Part shown: positions 54,678 to 62,092 of the stretch, piece by piece
How positions within the stretch are numbered: the first letter of the stretch is position 1
How the letters are laid out: each line of letters opens with the position of its first letter
NCBI RefSeq assembly: GCF_014637725.1
Contig: NZ_BMFC01000004.1
Span: 124,001 to 188,000, forward strand
Source: Marivita lacus
Lineage (GTDB): Bacteria; Pseudomonadota; Alphaproteobacteria; Rhodobacterales; Rhodobacteraceae
Direction of reading: 5' to 3'
DNA length: 64,000 nt
Notes under the pieces: generated by a model
Seen by the model: the letters and a program-made list of their open reading frames with translations, nothing else
What the model was told of the DNA's origin: nothing
The model's database searches: none
Position numbers and translations under genes: made by a program

Positions 54678-54701
54678 GGCCAATATTCCCCCCTAGATAT
54701 G

Positions 54702-54712
54702 CTGCCATGCAG
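54702..54712. promoter_or_regulatory. PhaR operator between phaC and phaZ
   Basis: CTGC-CAT-GCAG, a third perfect CTGC-N3-GCAG site, lies 25 bp upstream of the phaC start and 75 bp upstream of phaZ within the 109-bp divergent gap. Confidence 0.8.
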
Positions 54713-54786
54713 AATACAGTCGCCTGCGTTGGGAGGCAAAGCGACGAATTGGCCCGGTTGCGGGTCGAGACAAAGGAGACGCCTCT

Positions 54787-56064
54787 ATGCGCCACATGAT
54801 GACATACGATCTCATGGAAACTTTCCGTAATACAAATCAATGGTTTGGCTCTACTGCCCGCACCATGGCATCATACCCTGCCTGGGCCATGATGCCAAAC
54901 CCTGCGATGCAGTGGTTGGCTGCCTGGGGGGAAGTGACCGAACGCACCTTCGAACGGATGGTGGTCAAACCGGACTGGGGGATTCGAACATTCACCCACG
55001 AAGACGGCAAGGATCACCTCGTCGAGGTTAAGACTATAGTCGAACGTCCGTTCGGCAATCTGATCCATTTCGACGTCGTCGGACGCCCGGAACAAGCCCG
55101 CAAGATCCTGCTGGTTGCACCCATGTCCGGTCACTACGCGACGCTCCTCCGCTCGACGGTAAAGTCTCTGATCGTGAACTGCGAAGTGTACGTGACAGAC
55201 TGGCACAACGCCCGCGACATTCCCGTCAGTGCCGGCAAGTTCGATGTCGAGGATTACACCCTGTACCTGATGGAGTTCATGCGCGAGCTTGGACCCGACA
55301 CCAACGTCGTCGCCGTCTGCCAGCCAGTGCCGCTGACACTTGCCGCCACGGCCTACCTGGCAGAGCTTGATCCCGACGCACAGCCGCGCACGCTGACCCT
55401 GATCGGTGGGCCTGTGGACCCCGATGCGACGCCCACCGACGTGACCGATTTCGGCGCACGGGTGACAATGGGCCAGCTCGAGGAAACCATGATCCAGCGT
55501 GTCGGCTTCAAGTACAAGGGCGTTGGCCGCATGGTCTATCCCGGCTTGCTGCAGCTTGCGTCCTTCATCTCGATGAACGGCGAACGCCATGCCGACGCCT
55601 TCGGCAACCAGATCCAGAGCGTCATGCGCGGACAGGCGTCGGACCACGACGCGCATAACCGCTTCTACGACGAATACCTTGCGGTGATGGACATGCCTGC
55701 GGAATTCTACCTGTCGACAGTCGACCGAATCTTCAAGAAGCGCGAGATCGCGAAGAACACGTTTGTCGTGCATGGCCACAAGGTCGATTTCGGCGCGATC
55801 ACCAAGGTGGCAATCAAGACAGTCGAGGGCGAGAATGACGACATTTCCGCCCCCGGTCAGTGCCTTGCCGCGCTGGCTCTCTGCACCGGCCTGCCGGACA
55901 GCATGAAGGCCAGCCATGTCGAACCCGGTGCCGGCCATTACGGCATCTTCGCGGGCAAGAGCTGGCGCAACAACATCCGGCCGCTGGTGCTCGACTTCAT
56001 CGACAGCAACGCGGATGGCGCGAAGTCGAAAAAGTCCAAACCGGCCAACACCAACGCCGCGTAA
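54787..56064 (+). CDS. phaZ: Intracellular PHA depolymerase PhaZ
   Basis: A 425-residue depolymerase (PhaZ, short-chain-length type, alpha/beta hydrolase). Nucleophile Cys in VAVCQPVPL (about residue 178), which replaces the lipase Ser as usual in this family, Asp and His near the C-terminus (SHVEPGAGHYGIFAGKSW). AAAGGAG sits eight bases before the ATG. It mobilises stored PHA. Basic C-terminal tail (AKSKKSKP). Terminated by a strong hairpin. Confidence 0.95.
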   Translation: MRHMMTYDLMETFRNTNQWFGSTARTMASYPAWAMMPNPAMQWLAAWGEVTERTFERMVVKPDWGIRTFTHEDGKDHLVEVKTIVERPFGNLIHFDVVGRPEQARKILLVAPMSGHYATLLRSTVKSLIVNCEVYVTDWHNARDIPVSAGKFDVEDYTLYLMEFMRELGPDTNVVAVCQPVPLTLAATAYLAELDPDAQPRTLTLIGGPVDPDATPTDVTDFGARVTMGQLEETMIQRVGFKYKGVGRMVYPGLLQLASFISMNGERHADAFGNQIQSVMRGQASDHDAHNRFYDEYLAVMDMPAEFYLSTVDRIFKKREIAKNTFVVHGHKVDFGAITKVAIKTVEGENDDISAPGQCLAALALCTGLPDSMKASHVEPGAGHYGIFAGKSWRNNIRPLVLDFIDSNADGAKSKKSKPANTNAA

Positions 56065-56068
56065 ATCA

Positions 56069-56100
56069 AAAAAGGGCTGATCCACGGATCAGCCCTTTTT
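56069..56100. terminator. Bidirectional terminator behind phaZ
   Basis: AAAAAGGGCTGATC (from 56069) and GATCAGCCCTTTTT (to 56100) pair fully around a CACG loop; the run of T gives a strong intrinsic terminator for phaZ and, on the minus strand, for the oxidoreductase gene. Confidence 0.92.
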
Positions 56101-56125
56101 CAATCCCCGAACGGCGCGCGTCGCG

Positions 56126-57094
56126 TCAGCCTTCAGCGGCCCAGATCATGTCCATGAGCGTCTGTGTGCCCCGGCTGAACTCCAGAGGACACGGATAGTC
56201 CGCCTCGCCCCGCACCGCGGCGCCGAACGCCTCGACCTGCTGCACATACTGGTTGACCCCCGGGTAACGGAACACCTCAACCGGTCCCGCCTTGCGCATC
56301 AACCGCACCTCGGCATCGCCGTAGCCCATCGGGTTGAACGGCACCGGCACCTCGATCACGCCCGTGGTTCCCTGGAACGTCACCGATTGGTAGCGCAGCA
56401 TCCGCATCGACGTGAAGGATGTGAGCGTGAACCCGTCGAACTGCACCATGGCCTCGGCCCGCACCTCGACACCCTCTTCGCGGCGGATATCCGCAAACAG
56501 CACACGCTCGGCCTCCTGCCCGGTGACGAATCGCGCGCAGCCCAGCGTGTAGACCCCGATATCCGGCAAGCTGCCCCCACCGGTGCCCAGTGCATTGCGG
56601 ATATTGCCGGGATCGGCCGAATTGTCATAGGTGAAGGTCGCATTGACCCGCCGCAGCGCCCCAATCGCACCATCCTGCACCCATGTGCGCACCTGCGCCC
56701 ATTGCGGATGATGCACGATCATGTAGGCCTCTGCCGCCACCAGCCCGGTGCGATCCCGCAGGTCGATCAGCGCGTCGATCTCGTCCGCACGCATCGCGAT
56801 CGGCTTTTCGCAAAGCACATGCTTGCCCGCTTCCAGCGCGCGGCGCGTCCACTGGACATGCATCGAATTGGGCAGCGGGATATAAACCGCGTCAATCTCC
56901 GGGTCCGACAGCACCGCATCATAGCTATCGACCACGCGCAAACCGCTGTCCATCGCCGTGAACGCCGCCGCCTTGGCCGGATCGGACGTGGCCAGCATCG
57001 CCAGCCGCGACTGGCGCGCCGCGTGAATCGCCGGGGCCATATGCTCCCGCGCAAACTTGGCCGCTCCCAAGATACCCCATCGCAATTCTGTCAT
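56126..57094 (-). CDS. Gfo/Idh/MocA family oxidoreductase
   Basis: A 322-residue NAD(P)-dependent dehydrogenase: Rossmann motif GILGAAKFAREHM at residues 7-19, the CEKPIA motif with the catalytic Lys at about 97, and a C-terminal alpha/beta domain. The likely substrate class is a sugar or inositol derivative, not determinable here. GGAGGG lies seven bases before the ATG. It lies downstream of rpoH, but the terminator at 57136-57161 separates them. Confidence 0.9.
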   Translation of the reverse strand: MTELRWGILGAAKFAREHMAPAIHAARQSRLAMLATSDPAKAAAFTAMDSGLRVVDSYDAVLSDPEIDAVYIPLPNSMHVQWTRRALEAGKHVLCEKPIAMRADEIDALIDLRDRTGLVAAEAYMIVHHPQWAQVRTWVQDGAIGALRRVNATFTYDNSADPGNIRNALGTGGGSLPDIGVYTLGCARFVTGQEAERVLFADIRREEGVEVRAEAMVQFDGFTLTSFTSMRMLRYQSVTFQGTTGVIEVPVPFNPMGYGDAEVRLMRKAGPVEVFRYPGVNQYVQQVEAFGAAVRGEADYPCPLEFSRGTQTLMDMIWAAEG

Positions 57095-57135
57095 GGCTGA
57101 ACCCTCCTGTCTGTTTGCACCCGCCTAACACGAAA

Positions 57136-57161
57136 AAACGCCGGGCACAGGCCCGGCGTTT
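57136..57161 (-). terminator. Terminator of rpoH
   Basis: AAACGCCGGGC (57136-57146) and GCCCGGCGTTT (57151-57161) form a perfect 11-bp stem with a 4-base loop; on the minus strand it is followed by a run of T, 25 bp after the rpoH stop. Confidence 0.9.
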
Positions 57162-57185
57162 CCAAACTGTAAGGACGTGCGGGGC

Positions 57186-58082
57186 TCAGACCGGGCTCAG
57201 CAAACCCTGATCCTTGGCCAGATCCCGCATCCGCTTTTGCAGCTTCTCGAACGCGCGCACTTCGATCTGGCGAATGCGTTCGCGGCTCACGTCATACTGG
57301 CCAGAGAGGTCTTCAAGCGTCACCGGCTTGTCGGCCAGACGGCGCTGGGTCAGGATGTCCTTCTCGCGATCATTGAGCACATCCATCGCCTGCACAAGCA
57401 TTCCCCGGCGAGCCTCAAGCTCATCCCGCTCTTCGTAGTCACCAGCCTGGTCCGCGCTTTCATCTTCAAGCCAGTCCTGCCATTGCATGGTGCCTTCGCC
57501 GTCGGAACCGACGGTCGCGTTCAGCGACGCATCGCCGCCCGACAGACGCCGGTTCATCGAAATCACCTCGTCATGGGTCACACCGAGATCCGTGGCGATC
57601 TTTTCGACATGCTCGGGGCGCAGATCCCCTTCCTCAAGCGCGCCGATGCGCGACTTGGCCTTGCGCAGGTTGAAGAACAGTTTTTTCTGCGCGCTGGTCG
57701 TGCCCAGCTTCACCAGCGACCACGACCGCAGGATGTATTCCTGGATCGAGGCGCGAATCCACCACATGGCGTAGGTCGCCAGACGGAACCCCTTTTCGGG
57801 ATCGAACCGCTTGACCGCCTGCATCAAGCCGACATTCGCCTCGGAAATCACCTCGGCCTGCGGCAAGCCGTAACCGCGATAGCCCATCGCGATCTTTGCC
57901 GCGAGGCGCAGGTGGCTTGTCACCATCCGGTGCGCGGCTTCGGTGTCTTCCTGCTCGACCCAGCGTTTGGCGAGCATGTATTCCTCTTCGGGCTCCAGAA
58001 GCGGGAATTTCCGGATCTCCTGAAGATAGCGACTCAGTCCAGCTTCCGGTGACGGGGCCGGGAGATTCGCATAATTGGCCAT
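57186..58082 (-). CDS. rpoH: Heat-shock sigma factor RpoH
   Basis: A 298-residue sigma-32 factor. The RpoH box QKKLFFNLRK (about 131-140) is diagnostic; regions 2 (LISEANVGLMQAVKRFDP; ATYAMWWIRASIQEYIL) and 4 (LEDLSGQYDVSRERIRQIEVRAFEKL) are complete. It directs transcription of chaperone and protease genes, fitting the hflKC/degP group elsewhere in the window. GGAGGG precedes the ATG. Many Rhodobacteraceae have two rpoH genes; only one is seen here. Confidence 0.96.
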   Translation of the reverse strand: MANYANLPAPSPEAGLSRYLQEIRKFPLLEPEEEYMLAKRWVEQEDTEAAHRMVTSHLRLAAKIAMGYRGYGLPQAEVISEANVGLMQAVKRFDPEKGFRLATYAMWWIRASIQEYILRSWSLVKLGTTSAQKKLFFNLRKAKSRIGALEEGDLRPEHVEKIATDLGVTHDEVISMNRRLSGGDASLNATVGSDGEGTMQWQDWLEDESADQAGDYEERDELEARRGMLVQAMDVLNDREKDILTQRRLADKPVTLEDLSGQYDVSRERIRQIEVRAFEKLQKRMRDLAKDQGLLSPV

Positions 58083-58236
58083 ACCCTTGTCCCTCCAATG
58101 TTTACGGGCTTAACATCCAACTTGGGAAGAAACCCGTCGGTTTCAAGTGTTGTTTGCTCTCTTGATCGTAATTTAACGCACACCGAAACCTTTATAACCG
58201 CCATGTCAGTGCGCTCACGCACATGGGACGATTGTT

Positions 58237-59262
58237 TCAGCCACGCAAAGATGTGATCAGATCATCCATGTCTTGGGGTAACGCGGCCTCGAACCGGATG
58301 GTTTCACCGCTCACGGGATGGTCAAACCCCAACACGGCCGCATGAAGTGCCTGCCGGTCAAACCGAGTCAGCAGTTCCATGGCGGCATCGGGCAAAGCCC
58401 CTTTGGCCACCTTGCGCCGCCCGCCATAGACCGGATCACCGACCAAACAATGACCGGCATGGGCCAGATGCACCCGGATCTGGTGCGTGCGCCCGGTCTC
58501 CAACCGGCACTCCACCAGCGACAACTGCACCGGCGCGCCGTAGACTTCCAGCACCCGCGCCCGCGTGATCGCATGTTTGCCATGCCCAAAGAACACCGCC
58601 TGACGCTGACGGTCGGTCTTGTGCCGCGCGAGGTCACTGGTGATCTTGATCACCGCACCCGGTTCGATGGACACGCCCCGCACGCCTTGAAGCCGCGGAT
58701 CGCCTTGGTCGGGATGGCCGTGCACCACCGCCTGATACAGCCGTTCAACCGTATGCGCCGCGAACTGGTCCGCCAGCCCGTGATGCGCCCGGTCGGATTT
58801 GGCAATCACCAGCAAACCGCTGGTGTCCTTGTCGATCCGGTGGACGATGCCCGGACGCCCGACACCGCCGACTCCCGACAAGCGCCCGCCGAAATGATGC
58901 AACAACGCATTGACCAGCGTGCCGCCCGGCGTGCCCGGTGCCGGATGCACCACCATGCCGGCCGGCTTCATCACGACAATCAGATCGTCATCCTCGAACC
59001 GTACGTCCAGCGGCAGGTCTTCCGCACCGATATGGCTTTGCGTCACTTCGGGCACCGCGATCTCGATCACGTCGCCTTCGGACACGCTGGCCTTGGGGTT
59101 GGTCATGACCTCACCCGCGCAGCGCACAGCGCCTTCGTCGATCAGCTTGGCCAGCCGGGTCCGCGACAGCGCGGCTTCCTCTGGCACGTCGCGCGCCAAG
59201 GCCTTATCAAGGCGCGGCGGTGGTGCGGCCCCGATGGTCACGCGCAAAATGGAGTCAGACAT
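58237..59262 (-). CDS. rluD: RluA/RluD family pseudouridine synthase
   Basis: A 341-residue rRNA pseudouridine synthase: N-terminal S4 domain (SRTRLAKLIDEGAVRCAG), catalytic Asp in HRIDKDTSGLLV (about 144) and the terminal VHLAHAGHCLVGDPVYGG. RluD of E. coli modifies 23S rRNA U1911, U1915 and U1917. The ATG 59262 is part of CATG, whose other strand is the start of the divergent DUF6476 gene. GGGGGCG on the minus strand just upstream can serve as Shine-Dalgarno. The symbol is by family only. Confidence 0.9.
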   Translation of the reverse strand: MSDSILRVTIGAAPPPRLDKALARDVPEEAALSRTRLAKLIDEGAVRCAGEVMTNPKASVSEGDVIEIAVPEVTQSHIGAEDLPLDVRFEDDDLIVVMKPAGMVVHPAPGTPGGTLVNALLHHFGGRLSGVGGVGRPGIVHRIDKDTSGLLVIAKSDRAHHGLADQFAAHTVERLYQAVVHGHPDQGDPRLQGVRGVSIEPGAVIKITSDLARHKTDRQRQAVFFGHGKHAITRARVLEVYGAPVQLSLVECRLETGRTHQIRVHLAHAGHCLVGDPVYGGRRKVAKGALPDAAMELLTRFDRQALHAAVLGFDHPVSGETIRFEAALPQDMDDLITSLRG

Positions 59263-59566
59263 GGACAACGCCCCCGAAGATCAGGCCCCCGAACCGGCCA
59301 ATCTGCGCTTTCTGCGACGGCTGGTGACGGTGCTGACCGCAACTATGATCGCCGGGGTCATAGCGATCACTGCGCTGATTGTCATCCGCTTCAATCAATC
59401 CGCGACACCTTTACCCGACATGATCTTCCTGCCCGACGGCACCACCGCGACAGCCTTCACGCAGGCCCGAAACTGGTACGCGGTCGTGACCGGGGACAAC
59501 CAAATCCTGATCTTCGCCCGCGACACGGGTCGCCTGCTCCAGACCATCGATATCGAAATCGAATGA
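59261..59566 (+). CDS. DUF6476 family small membrane protein
   Basis: A 101-residue protein with one central membrane helix (about 22-44, VTVLTATMIAGVIAITALIVI), a cytoplasmic acidic N-terminus and an exported C-terminal domain with a short beta-propeller-like pattern. It resembles DUF6476, a family next to rluD in Rhodobacteraceae. GGAG at 59251-59254 precedes its ATG, lying inside the rluD coding sequence. Its first two bases overlap the divergent rluD start. Confidence 0.75.
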   Translation: MDNAPEDQAPEPANLRFLRRLVTVLTATMIAGVIAITALIVIRFNQSATPLPDMIFLPDGTTATAFTQARNWYAVVTGDNQILIFARDTGRLLQTIDIEIE

Positions 59567-59569
59567 GAA

Positions 59570-59646
59570 TGGTACCGACACCCCGGCTCGAACGGGGGAC
59601 CTCTTGATCCACAATCAAGCGCTCTAACCTACTGAGCTATGCCGGC
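59570..59646 (-). tRNA. tRNA-His (GUG), CCA encoded
   Basis: A 77-nt tRNA on the minus strand with acceptor GCCGGCA pairing TGTCGGT (two G-U pairs, including G1-U72), D-arm AGCTCAGTAGGTTAGAGC, anticodon loop TTGTGGA (anticodon GTG) closed by CTTGA/TCAAG, T-arm CCCCGTTCGAGCCGGGG and an encoded ACCA end. The base before G1 is T and the discriminator is A73, so the usual G-1:C73 identity pair of tRNA-His is missing, as reported for one alphaproteobacterial clade. Confidence 0.95.
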
Positions 59647-59656
59647 ACTGAGGGGC

Positions 59657-59685
59657 GAAATAACGGCACGATCCGGCCATTGCAA
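59657..59685 (-). promoter_or_regulatory. Sigma-70-type promoter of tRNA-His
   Basis: On the minus strand TTGCAA (59680-59685) is followed after 17 bp by TATTTC (59657-59662), placing transcription start about 5 bases before the tRNA 5' end. Confidence 0.65.
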
Positions 59686-59698
59686 GACCCATCTGTTC

Positions 59699-60184
59699 CT
59701 AGAGCGTGACTTCCCACGCCTGCTCCACCAGATCGACCCCGAAACTGTGCACAGGCTCTGATGACGCGCAGCGCCAGCCCGCAGTGCGATAAAGCGCGCA
59801 GGCCGCCTCGTGGCTTTCATGGGTCCAAAGCTGCATCCGCGTGTAGCCCCGGTCGCGTGCGAATCCCGTGCAGATCGCCAGCATCCGCTTGCCCAGCCCG
59901 ATCCCCCGCGCTTCGGGCGAAAGGATGAACAGCCGCAGCTTGGCCGTGCGCGCGTCCGCCCGCACGCAAAAGATACTGCCCAGCCGCGCGCCGTCACGCT
60001 CCGCCACCCATCCGCGCTCGAAATAGGGGTCATGCTGCGCCTCGAAATCCCGCAGGATCGTCGCCACCAGCGGCGCGAAGGTCGCGTCGAACCCTTCGGC
60101 CTCGGCATAGTGGCGGCCATGCAGATCGACCAGCCAGTCGAAATCGCCGGGGGTGTAGGCGCGCAGGATCACATCATCGGTCAT
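59699..60184 (-). CDS. GNAT family N-acetyltransferase
   Basis: About 161 residues with the acetyl-CoA-binding motif SPEARGIGLGKRML (motif A, about 95-108) and a conventional GNAT end (ALYRTAGW). The ATG at 60184 is taken as start; the frame continues 12 codons upstream. The substrate is unknown. Downstream on the same strand is tRNA-His; divergent is the DUF6324-like gene. Confidence 0.85.
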   Translation of the reverse strand: MTDDVILRAYTPGDFDWLVDLHGRHYAEAEGFDATFAPLVATILRDFEAQHDPYFERGWVAERDGARLGSIFCVRADARTAKLRLFILSPEARGIGLGKRMLAICTGFARDRGYTRMQLWTHESHEAACALYRTAGWRCASSEPVHSFGVDLVEQAWEVTL

Positions 60185-60273
60185 GCCCGCACTCTGCCCC
60201 GGCAGCAGCTTGCAAAACAACCCCCCCGGCGCTATGGCCCGTGTCCAGACCCCAACCCCGCCGGAGACCTGTC

Positions 60274-60468
60274 ATGGGCATCAACACCGAACGCGACATC
60301 GAAGCCAACCTGCAAATCGGCCCGACCGATCTTGGCATGATACGGCTGTTTGTTCTTGCCGATGGCCTCGAGATCCCGATGGATTTCACTCCCGAGGAAG
60401 CCGACGAAATCGCCGAGGAAATCCGCCTCGCCGCAACCGCCGCACGCAAGGTCAAGCCCAAGCGCTGA
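60274..60468 (+). CDS. DUF6324-like small protein
   Basis: A 64-residue acidic protein beginning MGINTERDIEANLQIGPTD. The ATG follows GGAG by eight bases. It resembles the DUF6324 family of Rhodobacteraceae; the C-terminus is basic (KVKPKR). Its last 17 bp overlap the convergent mmcB 3' end (60452-60468). Function unknown. Confidence 0.7.
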   Translation: MGINTERDIEANLQIGPTDLGMIRLFVLADGLEIPMDFTPEEADEIAEEIRLAATAARKVKPKR

Positions 60469-60931
60469 GCATCGCCTCCGGATCGCGCAGCGCGTGCAGC
60501 CGCCGCGCTGCGTGCATCGCAAACTTGCGGACCAACGTGCTGCGCCGCGCCGATGCCAGCTTGTCTTCCGGTGCCATGCGTACGATTTCCGCATCATAGC
60601 CGTCCGCGATGATCAGCCCGGTCTCAATCGGCAGCAGTTCTGACGGAAACTCCAGATCGACCGCCCAGAAGTATCGGTCACACCAGTCCAGATACCCTTC
60701 CCATTTCTGGTCCGACTGGAAATCCACCCGCGAGGATTTGCATTCGACAATCCAGATCTCGCCTTTCGGGCCCAGCGCCATCACGTCAACCCGCAACCCG
60801 CGATCCGGCACGAATTCCTCGATCACCGCGAACCCGTGGCTCGCAAGGTGACGGCACACCCCGCGCGCCAGAAGGTGCCCCGGCTGAACATCGGCCCCGC
60901 GGCCCAAGCGTGGATCGAATACGGAATTCAT
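60452..60931 (-). CDS. mmcB: MmcB family DNA repair protein
   Basis: A 159-residue protein of the MmcB/DUF2161-related nuclease-like type: the core RVDVMALGPKGEIWIVECKSS has the D-(x)n-E-x-K pattern of PD-(D/E)XK nucleases. Caulobacter MmcB is SOS-regulated and contributes to mitomycin C resistance. The ATG at 60931 fits GGGCGGT just upstream. A perfect LexA box lies 14-28 bp before the start. Confidence 0.88.
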   Translation of the reverse strand: MNSVFDPRLGRGADVQPGHLLARGVCRHLASHGFAVIEEFVPDRGLRVDVMALGPKGEIWIVECKSSRVDFQSDQKWEGYLDWCDRYFWAVDLEFPSELLPIETGLIIADGYDAEIVRMAPEDKLASARRSTLVRKFAMHAARRLHALRDPEAMLSAWA

Positions 60932-60944
60932 ACCGCCCATAGTT

Positions 60945-60959
60945 GAACAAAGTGTGAAC
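60945..60959 (-). promoter_or_regulatory. LexA (SOS) box of mmcB
   Basis: On the minus strand GTTC-ACACTTT-GTTC, a perfect alphaproteobacterial LexA operator, 14 bp upstream of the mmcB ATG. Confidence 0.85.
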
Positions 60960-60999
60960 AAAAATCAAGCCACCTGCAGGGGTGATCCAAAAATACCCC

Positions 61000-61028
61000 T
61001 TGTCAGGCAGCCCCGTCGCGCCTACTTC
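61000..61028 (+). promoter_or_regulatory. Putative promoter of 6S RNA
   Basis: TTGTCA (61000-61005) and TACTTC (61023-61028) with a 17-bp spacer predict a start at about 61034-61036, where the closing stem of the 6S RNA begins. Confidence 0.5.
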
Positions 61029-61033
61029 AAGGA

Positions 61034-61206
61034 TAGGCGGGTTTCTACGCTCCTCGTGGCAGGTTGCATTCCGGTGGCCTTAAGCAATTCCGAGGGAGTT
61101 GGCTCTGTCCGGGCCCTGGTCCGGTTACCCGACGCCCACCTGTAGATACAGGTCCTCGGGAATGAGAGAACCGCACGGTTGCCGTGGTTCCCGCCGCCTA
61201 ATTTTT
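61034..61206 (+). ncRNA. ssrS: 6S RNA (SsrS)
   Basis: About 170 nt with 6S-like architecture. The terminal stem pairs TAGGCGG (61034-61040) with CCGCCTA (61194-61200), and further inward CGTGGCA pairs with TGCCGTG. The upper arm starts with ATTCCGAGG pairing CCTCGGGAAT and ends in the hairpin ACCTGT-AGAT-ACAGGT; a large open region lies between. The GTGGCCTTAAGCA and CCCACCTG-loop blocks agree with alphaproteobacterial 6S sequences as I remember them. The RNA sequesters sigma-70 RNA polymerase in stationary phase. Six T follow at 61202-61207. Its 3' end overlaps the stop of the membrane protein gene on the other strand. Confidence 0.72.
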
Positions 61207-61527
61207 TCCGAAATTCCGAACGGTGCCGCGTGGTGCCGTTGCTTCGACCCGGATCGGGGTCAGCCCGACGGGGTGGCCTCGATCGTCATCATCATCGTCG
61301 TCATCGTCATATTTCATGAGCATGATCGAGATGCCGAACTGCACGCCTGCGAACACGATACCGTTGAAGAGCCACAACAGGAACACCGCCAGAAACCCGA
61401 CATCGCTGTGGGTCACGAGGTGCCAGAGGTTCACGACATTCATGTAAAGCAACAAGGCGACAAAAACCGCCGACAACACGAAGCCAATCGCGGTCTGGCG
61501 GATATACATCTTGATCAGGTCGGGCAT
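61198..61527 (-). CDS. Membrane protein with poly-aspartate tract, unknown function
   Basis: A 109-residue protein with two long hydrophobic helices (about 12-30 and 42-68) followed by a run of nine Asp (about residues 73-81) and a short basic tail. AGGTGAT five bases before the ATG at 61527 supports the start. No family is recognised. It is 77 bp downstream of nusB on the same strand; its stop overlaps the end of the 6S RNA gene on the opposite strand. Confidence 0.7.
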   Translation of the reverse strand: MPDLIKMYIRQTAIGFVLSAVFVALLLYMNVVNLWHLVTHSDVGFLAVFLLWLFNGIVFAGVQFGISIMLMKYDDDDDDDDDRGHPVGLTPIRVEATAPRGTVRNFGKN

Positions 61528-61603
61528 TGGATCACCTCGCTTTCGAAGCAAGACCTAAGCCACGTCACAGCGTTTTTAAAGCGTCCAAACCGCGCAGCCC
61601 GTT

Positions 61604-62092
61604 TCAGAACGCTTCGGGACGCGCCTCTCGGGCCATGTGATCCAGCACTGCGTTGACGAATTGCGATTCCTTGCCCTCGGGGAAAAACGCCCGCGCAACA
61701 TCGACATATTCGTTGATGATCACCTTGGGCGGCGTTTCCGTTGCCACAAGTTCGGCCCCGGCCGCCCGGAAGAGCGCGCGCAGCGTCGGGTCGATCCGCG
61801 CGATGGGCCATTTCGCCACCAGCCCGCGATCCGTCATCTGGTCGATCTTGGCCTGCCAGTTCACCGCCTCTTCAGTGATCCGGCGAAACAGATCGACATC
61901 CCCCTCGACCAGAGCCTCGCCGTCCTCCTGTGCCAGTCCAAAGCGATGGTCGAGGAATTCGACCGCCACCTTGTCTACGGACTGGCCCGATTGCTCCATC
62001 TGGAACAGCGCCTGCACCGCGTAAAGCCGCGAGGCAGACCGCTTCTGGCGTTTTTCTTCCACCTTTTTCGGAGGCTTGGCAGCATGGCTCAT
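61604..62092 (-). CDS. nusB: Transcription antitermination factor NusB
   Basis: A 162-residue all-helical NusB, partner of NusE (S10) in rRNA antitermination. The signature SASRLYAVQALFQMEQSG and the C-terminal PPKVIINEYVDVARAFFPEGKESQFVNAVLD are clear. Overlaps ribH by 4 bp (ATGA) in the conserved ribH-nusB order. Confidence 0.96.
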   Translation of the reverse strand: MSHAAKPPKKVEEKRQKRSASRLYAVQALFQMEQSGQSVDKVAVEFLDHRFGLAQEDGEALVEGDVDLFRRITEEAVNWQAKIDQMTDRGLVAKWPIARIDPTLRALFRAAGAELVATETPPKVIINEYVDVARAFFPEGKESQFVNAVLDHMAREARPEAF

